DNA of 64,000 bases from contig AP031355.1 in assembly GCA_037833965.1 (NCBI GenBank), positions 18,997,501 through 19,061,500 of the forward strand. The letters run 5' to 3'. Origin of the DNA: Marchantia polymorpha subsp. ruderalis (lineage: Eukaryota > Streptophyta > Marchantiopsida > Marchantiales > Marchantiaceae). A program made the position numbers and the translations under genes. Below the pieces are notes generated by a model, which searched no databases, was not told the DNA's origin, and was given only the letters and a program-made list of their open reading frames with translations. Shown here piece by piece: positions 23,035 through 34,630 of the stretch; the first letter of the stretch is position 1; the number at the start of each line of letters is the position of its first letter.

Positions 23035-23767
23035 TGCTGTACCGGTTCAAGTGAAGGTGGCGGTCTTCATTTCAAGATAGGCCACAGGTTACTTCATGCA
23101 GAGCATTGCGGATTTATCGGATTGGTATGTCAACAATTCAACAGCCTGTCAACCAGTTCACTCATGCTGTGAAGTTGCTACTCCTCAAGAAATTCATTTC
23201 GTGGCTTTCTACCACCACTATGGATAAATTTTCTAAAGAGTTTGAAGATCTTCATGGAATACCGTATGTGGTTGTTGCGGTGGATGATTCTCACATACTA
23301 ATTGTGGCACCTAGGCTACATGCGGCTGATTATTACAATCGTAAAAGATTTCACTCTATACTATTGCACGGTGTTGTATCTAGCAAGTGCTTATTTTGGG
23401 ATTTTGACATAGGATGGGTCGGATCCATGCATGACACTAACCTATGGGGAAGAACCGCGATTGGCTAATATTGCGAAGCTAGAAGCTTACGCCTTATGCT
23501 TTGGTTGGGGATGCGGCCTACCCTTGCTGTCCTTGGATGTTAGCCCTCTTAAGGAGTCACAAAGACGGGCTTACTCGAGAGAAATACAACTGGAACTTTG
23601 TTCATAGTTCCACTAGTATGTGCATTAAGCGAGCATTTGAAATGCTCAAGAATAGGTGGCGAATATTGTTAAAAAGGATTGACGTGCAACTTAAGAACGT
23701 GTCTGAGTTGGTGAGTACTTGCCTTATGCTACATAACATATGCATCATTCTAGGAGACAACTTTTGA
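23035..23767 (+). mobile_element. Decayed PIF/Harbinger transposase
   Basis: Peptides follow the DDE transposase of PIF/Harbinger elements (HARBI1-like) in order: PVQVKVAVF, IGMSTIQQPVNQF, VVVAVDDSHI (first catalytic Asp), YYNRKRFHSILLHGVV, DFDIGWVGSMHDTNLW, VGDAAYP (second Asp), then SMCIKRAFEMLKNRWRIL and CLMLHNICI. The catalytic glutamate usually found as VERAF is a lysine (IKRAF). Frameshifts near 23100 and between 23468 and 23501 break it into three frames. The element is inactive and lies between units B and C. Confidence 0.85.
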
Positions 23768-25632
23768 AATTGAGAGTGGTTGCAAGAGACATCAGACGAA
23801 GTGCAAAATGGATTGTCACTTATGACACCTTCGGGGCCTGCAAGACAAGAAAAGCTTGTGGTGGTTAACCATGCGTGACATAGCCTTGCTGGAATTGAAG
23901 ATAACTCTCGAGAAAGATTGGAGTACTTCAAACAAGAGATCACAAGAGAATTCCAATTTCAATGACAACTAGAGGTAAAAGTGCAAAAGAGTTGTCTCCA
24001 AGGCGGAATGGCATTGCCAAAAGTTTGTGAATGGCTACAATAGGAGTGTGTGACAGAAACATATTCCATGAACGTCAACTAGGCTAGCCTAGTATTTGCT
24101 GTTTTGTGCATTTTCTGAAGCTAGCAAGTAGTAAGGTTCTCAGTGAACTAGTTAGACTTGTGGCCTTACATATTTGAGTGCAATGTTCCGTGGTATTGGG
24201 ACCCAATATATACACACCCTCTGTTTTTATTTCAAGGATGATGCTGGCTAGATGGTTCCTTAAACCTATATTTGTCGCACGTAGAAAATACTAAAAACTT
24301 CTGTTCTGTTAAATTTACAAACAATGATGTCTAGGTTGAGGATGGATATTAGACGAGAGTTAGTAGCACTGTACTCTAGAGAACTTCATAGATCTCAAGT
24401 GGTCTTCATCTTGCTAATGCTTGAACACTCAAAGTTCACTCATACTGCAGAATGCAAAGACAAGGTGAAGAAAATATCTGAATGTTATTTGTAGTCATCA
24501 TGAAAATTTACATATGGCTTCCTACAGATTTGACTGGAAATCAACCAGCTGATTCTAAAAAAGTAATCCTTTCTAGCTAATCTGGCTCAAAAGGCCAGGT
24601 ACACCTCCAACGGAGCCTAATATGACATAGACTCTTTTGGTTAAGCTTTCAATGGATCCCTTTCACTCCAGGATATAATGGAGCGAGAATGCACTAGCGC
24701 GAAACATAAAGATCTATATCTCTACAAAATTGTAGTATTGTATAAATACAACTATCCTCTTCCGACTTATTTTCTTCCTCTTTTGAGGTATTGCGCTTCC
24801 GTATGCCTAACCATTTTGTAAATGATTGTCAGCAAAGTGTACATGTAAATGGGTTGTGATGTGATGAAGACATACTAGAGATAATTCTCCGATGAGCACC
24901 ACAGATTTCATACCGCATGCATAAGATCATTGACTATCTTCACTAAACTAGACAAAAGAAAGCAGAGATAATGTCACGATATCTTTGACAAGAAGATTGC
25001 ACAAATTTTGAGCCTACAACTCCAGATCGCGCATGTAAATCACACAAGAATCCCACGATTTTGAATGCCTCTTTACTCTCTTGATAGAAATGCTTTTCAG
25101 TCACTATTGCACGCATCGAACTAGCTAAGAACTAGTTATTCAGTACCTATATAGTACTTCAGTATTGTCTCCCTGAAACATAGAAGAAACAGAAAACTTC
25201 TCAATATAGATCCTTTAAACATGAACAGTTGAAATTTAATTAGACTCATGGACTAAGAACTGAGACCTTCAGACTTAGAACCTTATAATGGAATGAGCTC
25301 ATCATTTGAGATCAAGGGTTAAAAAATATATTGACGCTCTCATCAGCAATACTAGCGAGAAACCCAAATGAACAAAATCCGGAACATATCATATCTGTGC
25401 TCAAAAGTGCTGAATAAAACAGCCAACTTCAGTACTTAAAAAAGCAACAAAAAGAACTCGAAGGGTCTGAAAAAAGCTCAAAAAAACATCTGCAATTTAC
25501 CAGTATGAAGATCACATTGAAGAATAGGTGTGTGACTTCATCACTTCATGACGTGAGGACAAAGATAATAAACTAAAGTGCACTTCTTTGAACTCTTGTA
25601 GTAAATCTTGTTCACCTAGAATTCATCTCCAC
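23768..25632. other. AT-rich interior of the Harbinger region, nothing recognised
   Basis: About 1.9 kb of AT-rich sequence between the transposase and Myb-like remains. It contains scattered transferrin-unrelated short frames only. Confidence 0.4.
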
Positions 25633-26118
25633 CTAGAGTTCATTAACTAATTTCTCCATGGTTTTTTGCATACTCATTAGTAAAGCCATTTTTATATCAT
25701 CATTGATCTTCAGACTATCTAGTAAAATCTTACTAATCTCTTTAAGCTCTCCAAGACATCTTTCCAAAAACAAATCCTCTTTTCGCTTAGGCTCCGGTCA
25801 TTTTGATGAACTCTCCTCGCTTTTTTACTCCGTTGTATTTGACTCCGAAGTGACGCTGCAGTTCACTTCATCTCCGTTCATAACACTGGCATGGGCATGT
25901 GAAACAACATTTTCCCTGTTAAACATAAACTCATCCACCAAGAGATACCATCGGCATTTCTCCGATCATTGCAATACTGACTTCATATTCATAGCCTTGT
26001 CTTCTTTGTATTTGTTATAGATTGTATTCCGTTTATTCCTACATGCTTCAGTGTCTTTATTGAAATCATGACACATTGACACAAGCTTCGTGTGAAGCCA
26101 TGACCATTTATCAACACC
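25633..26118 (-). mobile_element. Decayed Myb/SANT-like ORF of the PIF/Harbinger element
   Basis: On the minus strand the sequence reads WSWLHTKLVSMCHDFN, then EACRNKRNTIYNKYKEDKAM, EKCRWYLLVDEFMFNRENVV, and a C-terminal helix-rich part ending LGELKEISKILLDSLK and MSMQKTMEKLVNEL before a stop at 25633-25635. This is the layout of the Myb/SANT-like trihelix DNA-binding protein that accompanies PIF/Harbinger transposases. Three in-frame stops make it non-functional. It converges with the transposase remains 1.9 kb away, so both probably come from one element. Confidence 0.7.
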
Positions 26119-27060
26119 TGAACAGAACAGAAAAGCATAAGAGTGTATTAAAAAATCATTGTTAAACAGATCTACAAAAGAAAAGAATATTGAGAAAAGA
26201 AATTGATATCACGCAGATTTCTGACTAATGGCTGTAGTATTTTCACGTTCTATGGTGTTCTCATACTTATATCTGTCTTCACCATGTTATGAATGCTATT
26301 TTTGAAGTTCATGTGGAGATGTTAGAAGCGGCAGCAGTACACTACTGACGCTCAGTTTGTGATAGCAGGCTCGTTTCAAGTGTGCCAGATAGGAAGCTTG
26401 AGTTTAATGTGTATACTGCTTCAAACACAAGGTTATGATTATGTATAACAAATGCTAAGCTGAAAAGTTTCACTGCTCTACGAAGAATTGAGAATTCACA
26501 AAAGTACGTTAATATTTCAGTTGTGCCAGCATCTGATATAAGCGACGTATTCTTAGAAGACAAAAAGGAAAGACGCACGCAGCTCAAAGCTCCCTATCAG
26601 CACTTAGTTTTCTTGCATGAGCTATGGATCAGGTTCAGGACTTGTATACAGTGATAGCTTTGTAAACTCTGAAAAGTTGAAACAAAAACTACTATGTTTC
26701 AGATGTCAATAGGATTGTACAAATGCTTCTCGGCTAAACGGAATCGACTGTATATTTGATGTCACATGACGAGGCGCAAGAAGATTTCCAAACTCTATCA
26801 ACTTTTTACTATCATGACCCTTTGCAGATAAGTCTTGTAATGTTAACCGTATTTGCTGAAACATGTGGATAGTCACATGGGACCGTGTCCAGCGTAGGTG
26901 TAGAAAATATAATCCTGTTAAAGATCACTGGATCTGGGTTTTTTTATCCGAAGACCTAGAAGGCTCGAACACTCACTAAAACTGTGGTACGTACTGATTG
27001 TAGCTTGTACAGAAAGAAGGAATTTGTAAAGTTCTCTAGAAGGCAAGTTCAACACGAGTA
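26119..27060. other. AT-rich DNA to the start of unit C, no gene seen
   Basis: No recognised coding stretch. A short direct repeat (agtaacctatcac) at about 27056-27090 lies at the boundary with unit C and may mark the junction of the duplication or the end of the inserted element. Confidence 0.35.
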
Positions 27061-28856
27061 ACCTATCACACAAGTAACCTATCACGTTCATGCAATCTTT
27101 CAAGTTACAGCAAACAACTTCTGATTTACCAAGCCTTTAACACTCGATGCGCACTCCCATGATATGACTGGAAAAAATTAATTTCGTATCCTGCTTTTTC
27201 GGTGTGAGGTTCTTTAACGTGGTTGTTACAATCTAGAACTTGCCCTCAAAGACTACCTTAGAACTCTGTACAGGAGTAAATTCAGTTCAATTCAATCAAG
27301 ACACAATTACACTCAATGAGTTGCATCCTAGAGCCTCTACCATCGAAAAGAGGAATGATCTGTGGGTTCACAGTCTCAGGACCTGGAACCTCAGTGCCAG
27401 TGCATGTGTTTCCACCAAGCTCAAGATCGAAGCATGCCGGAAAAGAAAAAAGAAAAAAGAATCCTTGCTTCTGAATTCAGTTCTGAATTTAGAACTACTG
27501 ACAATGATTGAGCCTTCGAAACTTAGAATGACTCGTCCAGCGTGGTGGACCTCCGCAGATATCTGCTTTGAATGATTCATTATTTAGAAAGTTGATAATC
27601 AGGCTGAGGGTTCCTCGCACGCACTCGATTTCTTGTCACATGTCCGATTCAGAGATGAGGGAAGTAGCGAGATCTCAAAGGGAATTTGCTCGCAGCTCAT
27701 TGTGCGCTTGATTTTCCCGACGGTGTCAGAGGCGAAGGGCGGGGGCACGTATGATGACATCTGAAACCTCGAAGGCACGCGGCGACCTGCGAGACATGCG
27801 GCGGGCTCGCGTCCGGGCATGGCTCACACCGGCGAACTGCAGCATGTCCCACCAAGGCGTGTGGCCCACACGGTCGGCACAGCTCTATCCAATACCGAGA
27901 TACCACGTGAGCCCAGGGCAATGCGGGCGCTTACGCCGCACAGGCGTCCCATCCAGGGGGAGGCGGGATCGAGTCACCGTCCGAAGTCAACGGGGAGGGG
28001 GATTCTAATCTGCACACCACGCAGCAGCGCAACGCCTCCAGTTCCCGGCAGCTGCATCTTCTCGTCGGCTTCTTGCCTCCCCGCTTCCCAACCGGATTGA
28101 AGTCCCAGTTTCTTACCCAGCAGAGGTCCTTGCGAGTGATAAATGGCTTCAGATCGTATAAGATAAAAGGCTACTGCCCATTCCGTTGACCCATCATCAA
28201 ATATCATTAATCATTAACATTATCACAGAATTCCGTTGACATTACAGACCTCAATTACTTGAAGTTTAGAAGAAGTTTATTACTAGATAAGAGAGGACTC
28301 GTGAACTTTGTGAAAGCCAGGACCAAAATAAGTTCAAAACTTCTTGGAGCTGGAATCGTGGAATCGATTGTTCGGTCCCAGACGCAGTTTTGCATCGGGA
28401 AGTGGAAGTTGAACGACGCCGGTGGTAATTGCCATTGCTGACCAAATTGTGTTCTCCACGAGCATCTAAATGTAGATAATTTTTTGTTCGAATCAGTTCG
28501 TTTGCAGCCGAGATGCCAGCTCCCAGTCCAGATCTGGCCGTCTAATTACAGCTCGACTGGTCAAGGATGAGGGCGTTTCGACCGGCTGTTGTTTTACCCC
28601 GAGTTAATATCATCGTTCGGCGTTCAGATCCAGTGACGTGCGGCTGATGTGCAAAGTTCAATGGAGAAGTTGACTGTGTTGAAGCAAGCCCTGGGGGACG
28701 AGCTGGTGCTGTGCTAAAAATATGCAAGTTACTGTGACGAAGGATGCGCATCTCGCGGCCCCGGGGAGGCAAAGCTCCTCTGAGGAATCCTTTATTAAGC
28801 GCTGCGCGGTCTTCAATCCCAGACCCCAGAGCTGACTTTCCTCATCATTGTCGGCT

Positions 28857-28948
28857 GTACCTCCTGTACTTGAGTACCATCCGTACTCATCCGACAAAGT
28901 ACAGGTGCAACTCGTTTTTCGTAGGGGTCCTCCATCCTCGACTGGTAC
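28857..28948. promoter_or_regulatory. GTAC cluster upstream of transferrin gene C
   Basis: Six GTAC motifs lie at 28857, 28866, 28874, 28883, 28899 and 28945, about 470-560 bp before the start codon, and match the clusters of units B and D. The 28874-28886 pair forms an inverted repeat, GAGTAC-5-GTACTC. A further GTACTAC, fitting the SPL7-type GTACTRC element, lies at about 29089. Confidence 0.4.
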
Positions 28949-29414
28949 CTTCTCTAGGTGAGCCTACGGGCAGCAGCACTAGTGTTCTGAGGATTGTCGT
29001 CCATTCCGCGCGGTGTGAATCTGTTACGGTGACTGCATTGCACAGAACGTGAGATACAACAACAGGAAGTACGGACCAGGATTTGAAAGTACTACGCAGA
29101 AATTGTAGAAATGTTAATCTGAAGACTTACAGCCCTGTTTGGAATTTGGTCTGAACTGTGCGTCTGGTACGTTCACGGGTCTAGCTCGGGTTTGAAATTA
29201 TTCATAGTAATGGCCTGCAATCATCTGGAAATGGAGATAGACATCGGTATGCTCACACGATGTTCGTTTTTCGAAAGGCGCTCCGAAGTGGTCCAATGCC
29301 TGCAAGTAAATATGTTGCAGTTTTCTGAGCCGCGAAGACCGACCCTGATGTGTTGTCTTTCTCGTGATTCTTTGCAGCAAACCAGCTGCAAGGCGAATCT
29401 GCACAGTCTTGGAG

Positions 29415-31264
29415 ATGGCGAGTCGTACGTTGCTCAGCGTTTTGTTGTTTGCACTGTTCGTGAGTGCCGCAGCGCAAAATGCCACTGACCCTCCGGTCTC
29501 AGCTGAAGATGAAGGTACGACATACGACTCATGACCCCTAGCGGATTTACAGCCACCTTCATCTCCAAGTGAATCTGATGCCGTCTGTTTAGCTTCTACA
29601 TTCTGCTCCTCCAGAATCAGAACCCCTATATCATATTTTATCCCATTTCTTCTTCTTGCTTCGACTTGTTCTGTCCAATCGAGACAACTGGCCGATCATC
29701 GATCCCAGCTAGAAGGATTCCGCAGTGCTACATTTCAATCACGTCAGATTTCTAAGATTACATCCGTTGCTCTTCCAGATTGGGGTTGGTGTGTGACGAC
29801 CGAAGGCGACAATCCTACATGCCAATCATTGATCACAATCTTGGCAGACCTCGACCCAGAAGCAACCCACAAGTACTCCTGGTAAGCTAGTGCGACTCCC
29901 GATCGTGTTCTCGTTTCAGTGATCTTAACGAATCGTGGGACGAACACGTTCACTCGCATGGATTCCAAAGCCATGAGTGTTGGATTCAAAAGGCAATGCT
30001 CATGAATGACATGAATGAATAGAATGAAAGGCAGGTCAATGTGACGCATATGGGTCCCATTTCGGAGGGTGGATATCCTTTGCGACGGTGTGACCAAAAG
30101 GCTGACTGGAGTGAGTATGCATGAAAATGGTGCAGCATCGTAGGGGATGGAGCCGAGGACTGCATGAAGAAGATCAACAATGGAGACGCGAAATTCGGAG
30201 TGTTCGACGGAGGAAACATCCGCAAGGCGAGCAACACGTACAACCTGAAGCCAATCCGCATTGAGATCACCGGAACCTCGACCGACAGATACTTCTCGGT
30301 TGGTGTGGTGAAGAAGGACAACTGCCCCAGAAACATCAACGACCTCAAGGGCAAGCGCACTTGCCACAGCGGATACGGAAGAGCGGCAGGATGGACCATC
30401 CCCATCACGTACCTCGTCGACAGCAAAATCATTCCCGTCGTCACATCGTAAGTTGTCAATCGTAAGAATGTGCATCGATTTGCATATTTTTCGTGGACCC
30501 ATCGATTTACTGCAGCTCTGCTCGTGTCAGATGTGACAGACCATTATTGATTGATTGTGTCGTGCAGAGGCCCCGCTCAGAACGACATCGAGTCCGTGAA
30601 GGCATTCTTCTCCAAGACCTGCGCAGCGTCGAACGATCAGACCAAGGCCGTGTGCTCGGCTTGCAAGACCACTACCGGGTGCACGCAGGAGGACATCTAC
30701 TACGACTACGAGGGAGCGTTCCGCGGCGTGGTCGAGGACTCGTGCGACATCGCCTTCACCAAGCACAGCATCCCGATCGATTACGCATCTAACGGCCAGT
30801 ACGCGCAGACCGGGTGGACTGGGTTGGGCCCGGCCTCCGACTACGCGCTCCTGTGCCCGACGCCGTTGAACGGGGCGTTCTGCACTGACGTGGCCAACTA
30901 CGCCGACTGCAACTTCGGCAACGCCCCGCCGCACACCATCTTCGTCGCCAGCGACTGGCCCGCCGTCGAGGTGCAGGAGTTCCAGGCCGTGCTCGACGCC
31001 GCCAACAACGACCCCGCCTTCAACGCGCTCCTCTTCCAGGGCAAAAACACGGCCGGCTCCATCTTCGTCTCCGATGCCACCAAGACGTTGGCGTACTCCG
31101 GCACCGTCGACGCGCTGGTCGCCCCCATCGAGAAGGCCGCCACCTCGCTCGAGGCCATCAACGCCGCCAAGCCTCCCGCCGGTGCCGCCGCCGGCCTCCT
31201 GCCCTCGCTCCTCGGCGTCGTGGCTGCTGCCACCTCCGGCCTCGTCTTGGCCGCTGCTCTCTAG
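29415..31264 (+). CDS. Single-lobe transferrin-like protein, GPI-anchored (copy C)
   Basis: Exons 29415-29514, 29779-29881, 30136-30447 and 30568-31264 have exactly the lengths of copy B and encode 403 residues. The iron ligands Asp92, Tyr120, Tyr219 and His294, the anion-site Arg150, the signal peptide and the GPI-type tail are all unchanged. Differences from copy B are very few: Ala26 to Asp just after the signal peptide (NATDPP) and Ala63 to Thr at the end of exon 2 (EATHKYS), plus silent changes, several shared with copy D. The possible leader intron would use the donor gcaagtaaat near 29304. The 3' region differs by a 40-bp hairpin insertion (31311-31351). Expected to work like copy B at the cell surface. 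Confidence 0.92.
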
Positions 31265-31310
31265 ACATGAGGATTTCCGTGATTGCTTCGGCCCGTGAGA
31301 TCTCTTCTAT

Positions 31311-31356
31311 ATGAGTGTAGTGATTTTAGTGTGTATACACTAAAATCATTATATGC
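31311..31356. repeat. Hairpin insertion in the 3' region of copy C
   Basis: Between two TATATG hexamers lies about 35-40 bp absent from copies B and D. Its core (31321-31348) has 12-bp perfect arms TGATTTTAGTGT / ACACTAAAATCA around GTAT. It lies about 50 bp after the stop codon, so it would be in the 3' UTR. Confidence 0.8.
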
Positions 31357-32162
31357 ATTCTTTCGACAGCGTTTTGAAGTGCAGAGTTTTCTAATTTTAC
31401 GATTCCGGGTGACCATCAGGGCCATCTGTCGTCTACATATAGTCGTCTCGTGTGGGCTCGGATCCCGCAAAGATGTGATATAGGCTGGCTTGTGGAATAC
31501 TGTCACAAGTCCAAACAAGGACCCGAAAGCGAATTGCACGTCTGCATCATTCTTTACAATTATCTGTATGTGCATATAGAAACAATACCAAAACACCCAG
31601 GCAGAAGTTAGGATTTCTGGAATTGTAAAGTTCCGCTGTTACCATCTTCGAATACGATTTTCAGGCCTTTCTTTTCACTTTTGTTGTTCAGACTTTTGTT
31701 GGAGTTCCACAGAACACCGTGTAATACAATTCCGCGTTTCATGAATGGGTGAACATTTCTCACTACATTTATAACGTATGATTCTTCCTAAAAAAATTTC
31801 GCGAGCTTTGGTTATATTGGAATTGTTGTTGCACAGTGTAAGATAATACTTTGACGGGGGAGGAGTATCGTGTTTATGAGGGCACGAGTGCTATCTGAAA
31901 ACGATGATGGCTGAAGTATGTTTTGTACGGCTGCTCTACACTGCACCAGTATGGATTCTGGGCATAGCTCTGAACAATCTTAAATGAATGATTGGTGTAA
32001 CTCCCTAATTTAGATCCGCTTGCAGAGACATGAGCTGCGGAAAGAAATTGCAGGATTCGAAAATTTGAGGGAAGAGCATCATCGTCACATCTAGAGGACT
32101 CTCCACCTCGTACGTGGATTCAGTTTTTCACTTGCTCATCGATGATAATCACAATTGAACGC

Positions 32163-32986
32163 TTATCTTTTATTAGTAGTCGGCCGGAAACCATAAACAG
32201 CAGTGAACACATTGCGGTCATAATCGCCACCAACGCAGTCCGCAATTGCCCTGTACATGACCACAGCGACGAGAAATTTGATCACCTTGAGGCTGGAAAT
32301 ACGGCATTAAAAGTCTCCTGTGTGTGCTTTGAACTCAGCCTCTTTCAATGTCCGGCCGGCAAGAGCACGGCAGAGTAGGTCCACGAGCTTATCTCCAATG
32401 CGAGATTGGAGAGCACACGCGACGGCGTACTGTCGGAGCATGCTCAGCTGCAGCATCAGCCTGCATGCCTCTCAAGGCGCGTGCCCGACACGAACGGCGA
32501 GTACAAACACAGCACGGGGACCTGGTATTAAACTCGGATCCTTGTGTCTGACACAGGAAACCATTCGGGGCAGCTAAGCTTTTCCATCTTCGCCTAAGTC
32601 AACAGGCGGAAGCCACTCGCAGTTGTGTTTGATTCCGGAAAAAACATTAGGAACGCGGGCCAAGGTAAGGATAAGTTGAGGAAAAGTTGCAACTTTCGTT
32701 AGCTAAGACGTCAGAGTGACAAACCGCAGTACGGTCGGATAGTAAGGACAATATAATCTATTCTCATATTGGTGGACTGGATGAATGAGTTTGAGAAAGG
32801 CTCCACAATAATCTGGACTTATGATTTGCCCGGCGCTCCGATTGAGTGACGTGCCCTTGCGGTGGCAACGTCGATGTTATTGCTTTTACCGAAAGGGTTG
32901 AAGTCGTCTCTCGACCAAACAACAATAGTTCGCAATGTATGAGTTGTATCTGGGGCTGAAATAGGACGAAGCTCTCGTCCTATTTC
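32163..32986 (-). pseudogene. Unrecognised minus-strand coding relic (unit C)
   Basis: Third copy of the relic. It ends VVMYRAIADC, GGDYDRNVFTAVYGF, RPTTNKR and a stop. A TAA is created near 32307 (tta in the plus strand) where unit A reads through, and another stop follows the GAPGKS segment. The edge inverted repeat is at 32958-32986. Taken with units A and B, the lesions differ between copies, so the original reading frame was probably open when the units first duplicated. Confidence 0.4.
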
Positions 32987-33191
32987 TCACCCGAACCATT
33001 GCCTCGAAATTATGGTGCCAGTAAGGAACACGATTTGTCTTATTGACTGGGCTAGCCTTTATAAGCATTGTCCTCCTGGAAGACCAGATTCCTCTGAGTC
33101 AAAGGCCTCGCTGGAGAGGTGTTGTCTTGGGCTCGAACTTGCGGGTGGGACCGACTCAGGGGGAGGCAGATTATGTCCTGCAGAAGGACTC

Positions 33192-34515
33192 ATGGTTGTG
33201 CGCTTTGTCATTGGACTGCTGCAGATAGCAGTTCTTGTTGGAGCTTCAACACAAAATGCCACTGCTTCTCCAGTGTTTGCCGAAGAAAGATGGATGGGTG
33301 GATTGATGTGTTACACTAATGATTTACTTATGGCTGTGTTCTGAGACTGTTCTGTTGGACCCATTCGGCTCCACTAAGAAGCAACTATGGCTGACCACGA
33401 TTGGTTTGGGTACCTCTTGTACTGCATAATTTATTTGCGACCGTAATTATTAGAAATGGTGTGTAACCTCTTCGGACGACAAGCCCACCAGTCGTGATGA
33501 AATGGTCCGAACTTTGGAAACATGAAATTCATGTATCTCGCTCATTTTGAGTTGGATCCCAGCATCCATATGCAGCTTACTAGAAGGAGCATGTAAAGGC
33601 ACCTGTTTCTGCGTGCTAATATACGAGTACAATCTCAAAAGCTACAAACCGACTTGACTAGATTGTAGAAATCATTCCGGATATTAAATTTCTGAATGGG
33701 AAATCTGGCTGTGAAATGAACAGGCTCTCGCCTTCCACAGTTCAGACAGTATCGATGTATCAGGATGTTGGCACAGCGATGAACACCATCATTGAATTTT
33801 GAGTGGAGGACTACATGAAGAGGGTCAATCCTGAAGAGCCCAAGTTGGGTGCTTCGATGGAGGTAAAGTCCGCAAAGCGAGCGGGACCTACAAACTGAAG
33901 CCACTCCGATTTTGAGATCACACTAACTTCCATAGTCGGCATCGTCAAAGGGAATCCCTGTCCAAGAATACCTCTTTGCACGACCAGAAGGGCAAGAACT
34001 CATGCCACCGCCTTTGTGGAAGAGCTGCAGATCGTCACAGATAAGCACAATTGCTACGCCTCCTTAAATGTCATTTCCCATACGCCTCTAGGATGCTGGA
34101 GCTCAGAATCAATTAAGAGATTAAGAGACCATATGCTGTAGCGGATACACTGGATCTGGTGCGGTTGCGAGCAGCGATCCTTCTTCCATAGACATGACCT
34201 CCGTGAGGGCCTTCTTGGCCCAGACCAGTGCGTCAAGCAACGACACCGTCAACCATTGCGAGGAGTGGTTGCAGGCTTCATGCGATGTGGCTTTCACCAA
34301 GCACTGCATCCCGATCGGACCGATGTATGCCCGGCTCGTCCGATCGGCGACAACTTCGGTCTGCTGCTCGCCACACCATCATCTGTCTGAGTCGTGGTCC
34401 GATCGCCACCGTTCTCGTTCAACATTCGTTCACTCCAGGCGAGAGTGCCCACGGATCCATCTTCGCTACTGACCTGCCTCCGCTGGTGTTTTATAACCCG
34501 CCATTGGAGCCGCAC
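33192..34515 (+). pseudogene. Decayed transferrin-like gene, second lineage, copy 3
   Basis: Exon 1 starts at ATG 33192 and ends in a degenerate ATGG-like tract (agatgggtggattgatg). Exon 2 is cut short at about 33453-33523. Exon 3 remains begin near 33806 (EDYMKRVNPEEPKLG) with a one-base deletion before the Asp-ligand strand. The exon 4 remnant is the best preserved of this lineage: TSVRAFLAQTSASSND, then HCEEWLQASCDVAFTKHC, showing that copy 1 lost an internal stretch here. Clearly non-functional. Confidence 0.8.
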
Positions 34516-34630
34516 TATCGCACAAAATCAGATATTTTTCCTTGGTTGAGTGAAGGAATTTTTTCTTTACGAGTTTAGGATTTTATGAAATAGATGTGTT
34601 TAAATCATATTTATTTTTAGTAAGAATGAC

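Larger units (their letters stand above)
27060..34630. repeat. Unit C of the transferrin array
   Basis: Same order as unit B but without the 1005-bp element: its target site near 28073-28080 is intact. It contains the GC-rich 5' block, GTAC cluster, intact gene, minus-strand relic and decayed second-lineage gene. Its right end (ttttataacccgccattgg, then the AT-rich tail) matches the end of unit A at about 12910-13045. Confidence 0.85.

Noticed and set aside
31321..31348. Iron-responsive element in the 3' region of copy C
   Set aside because: The loop (GTAT) and the lack of a bulged C do not match the IRE pattern, and IRP-type control is not established in plants.
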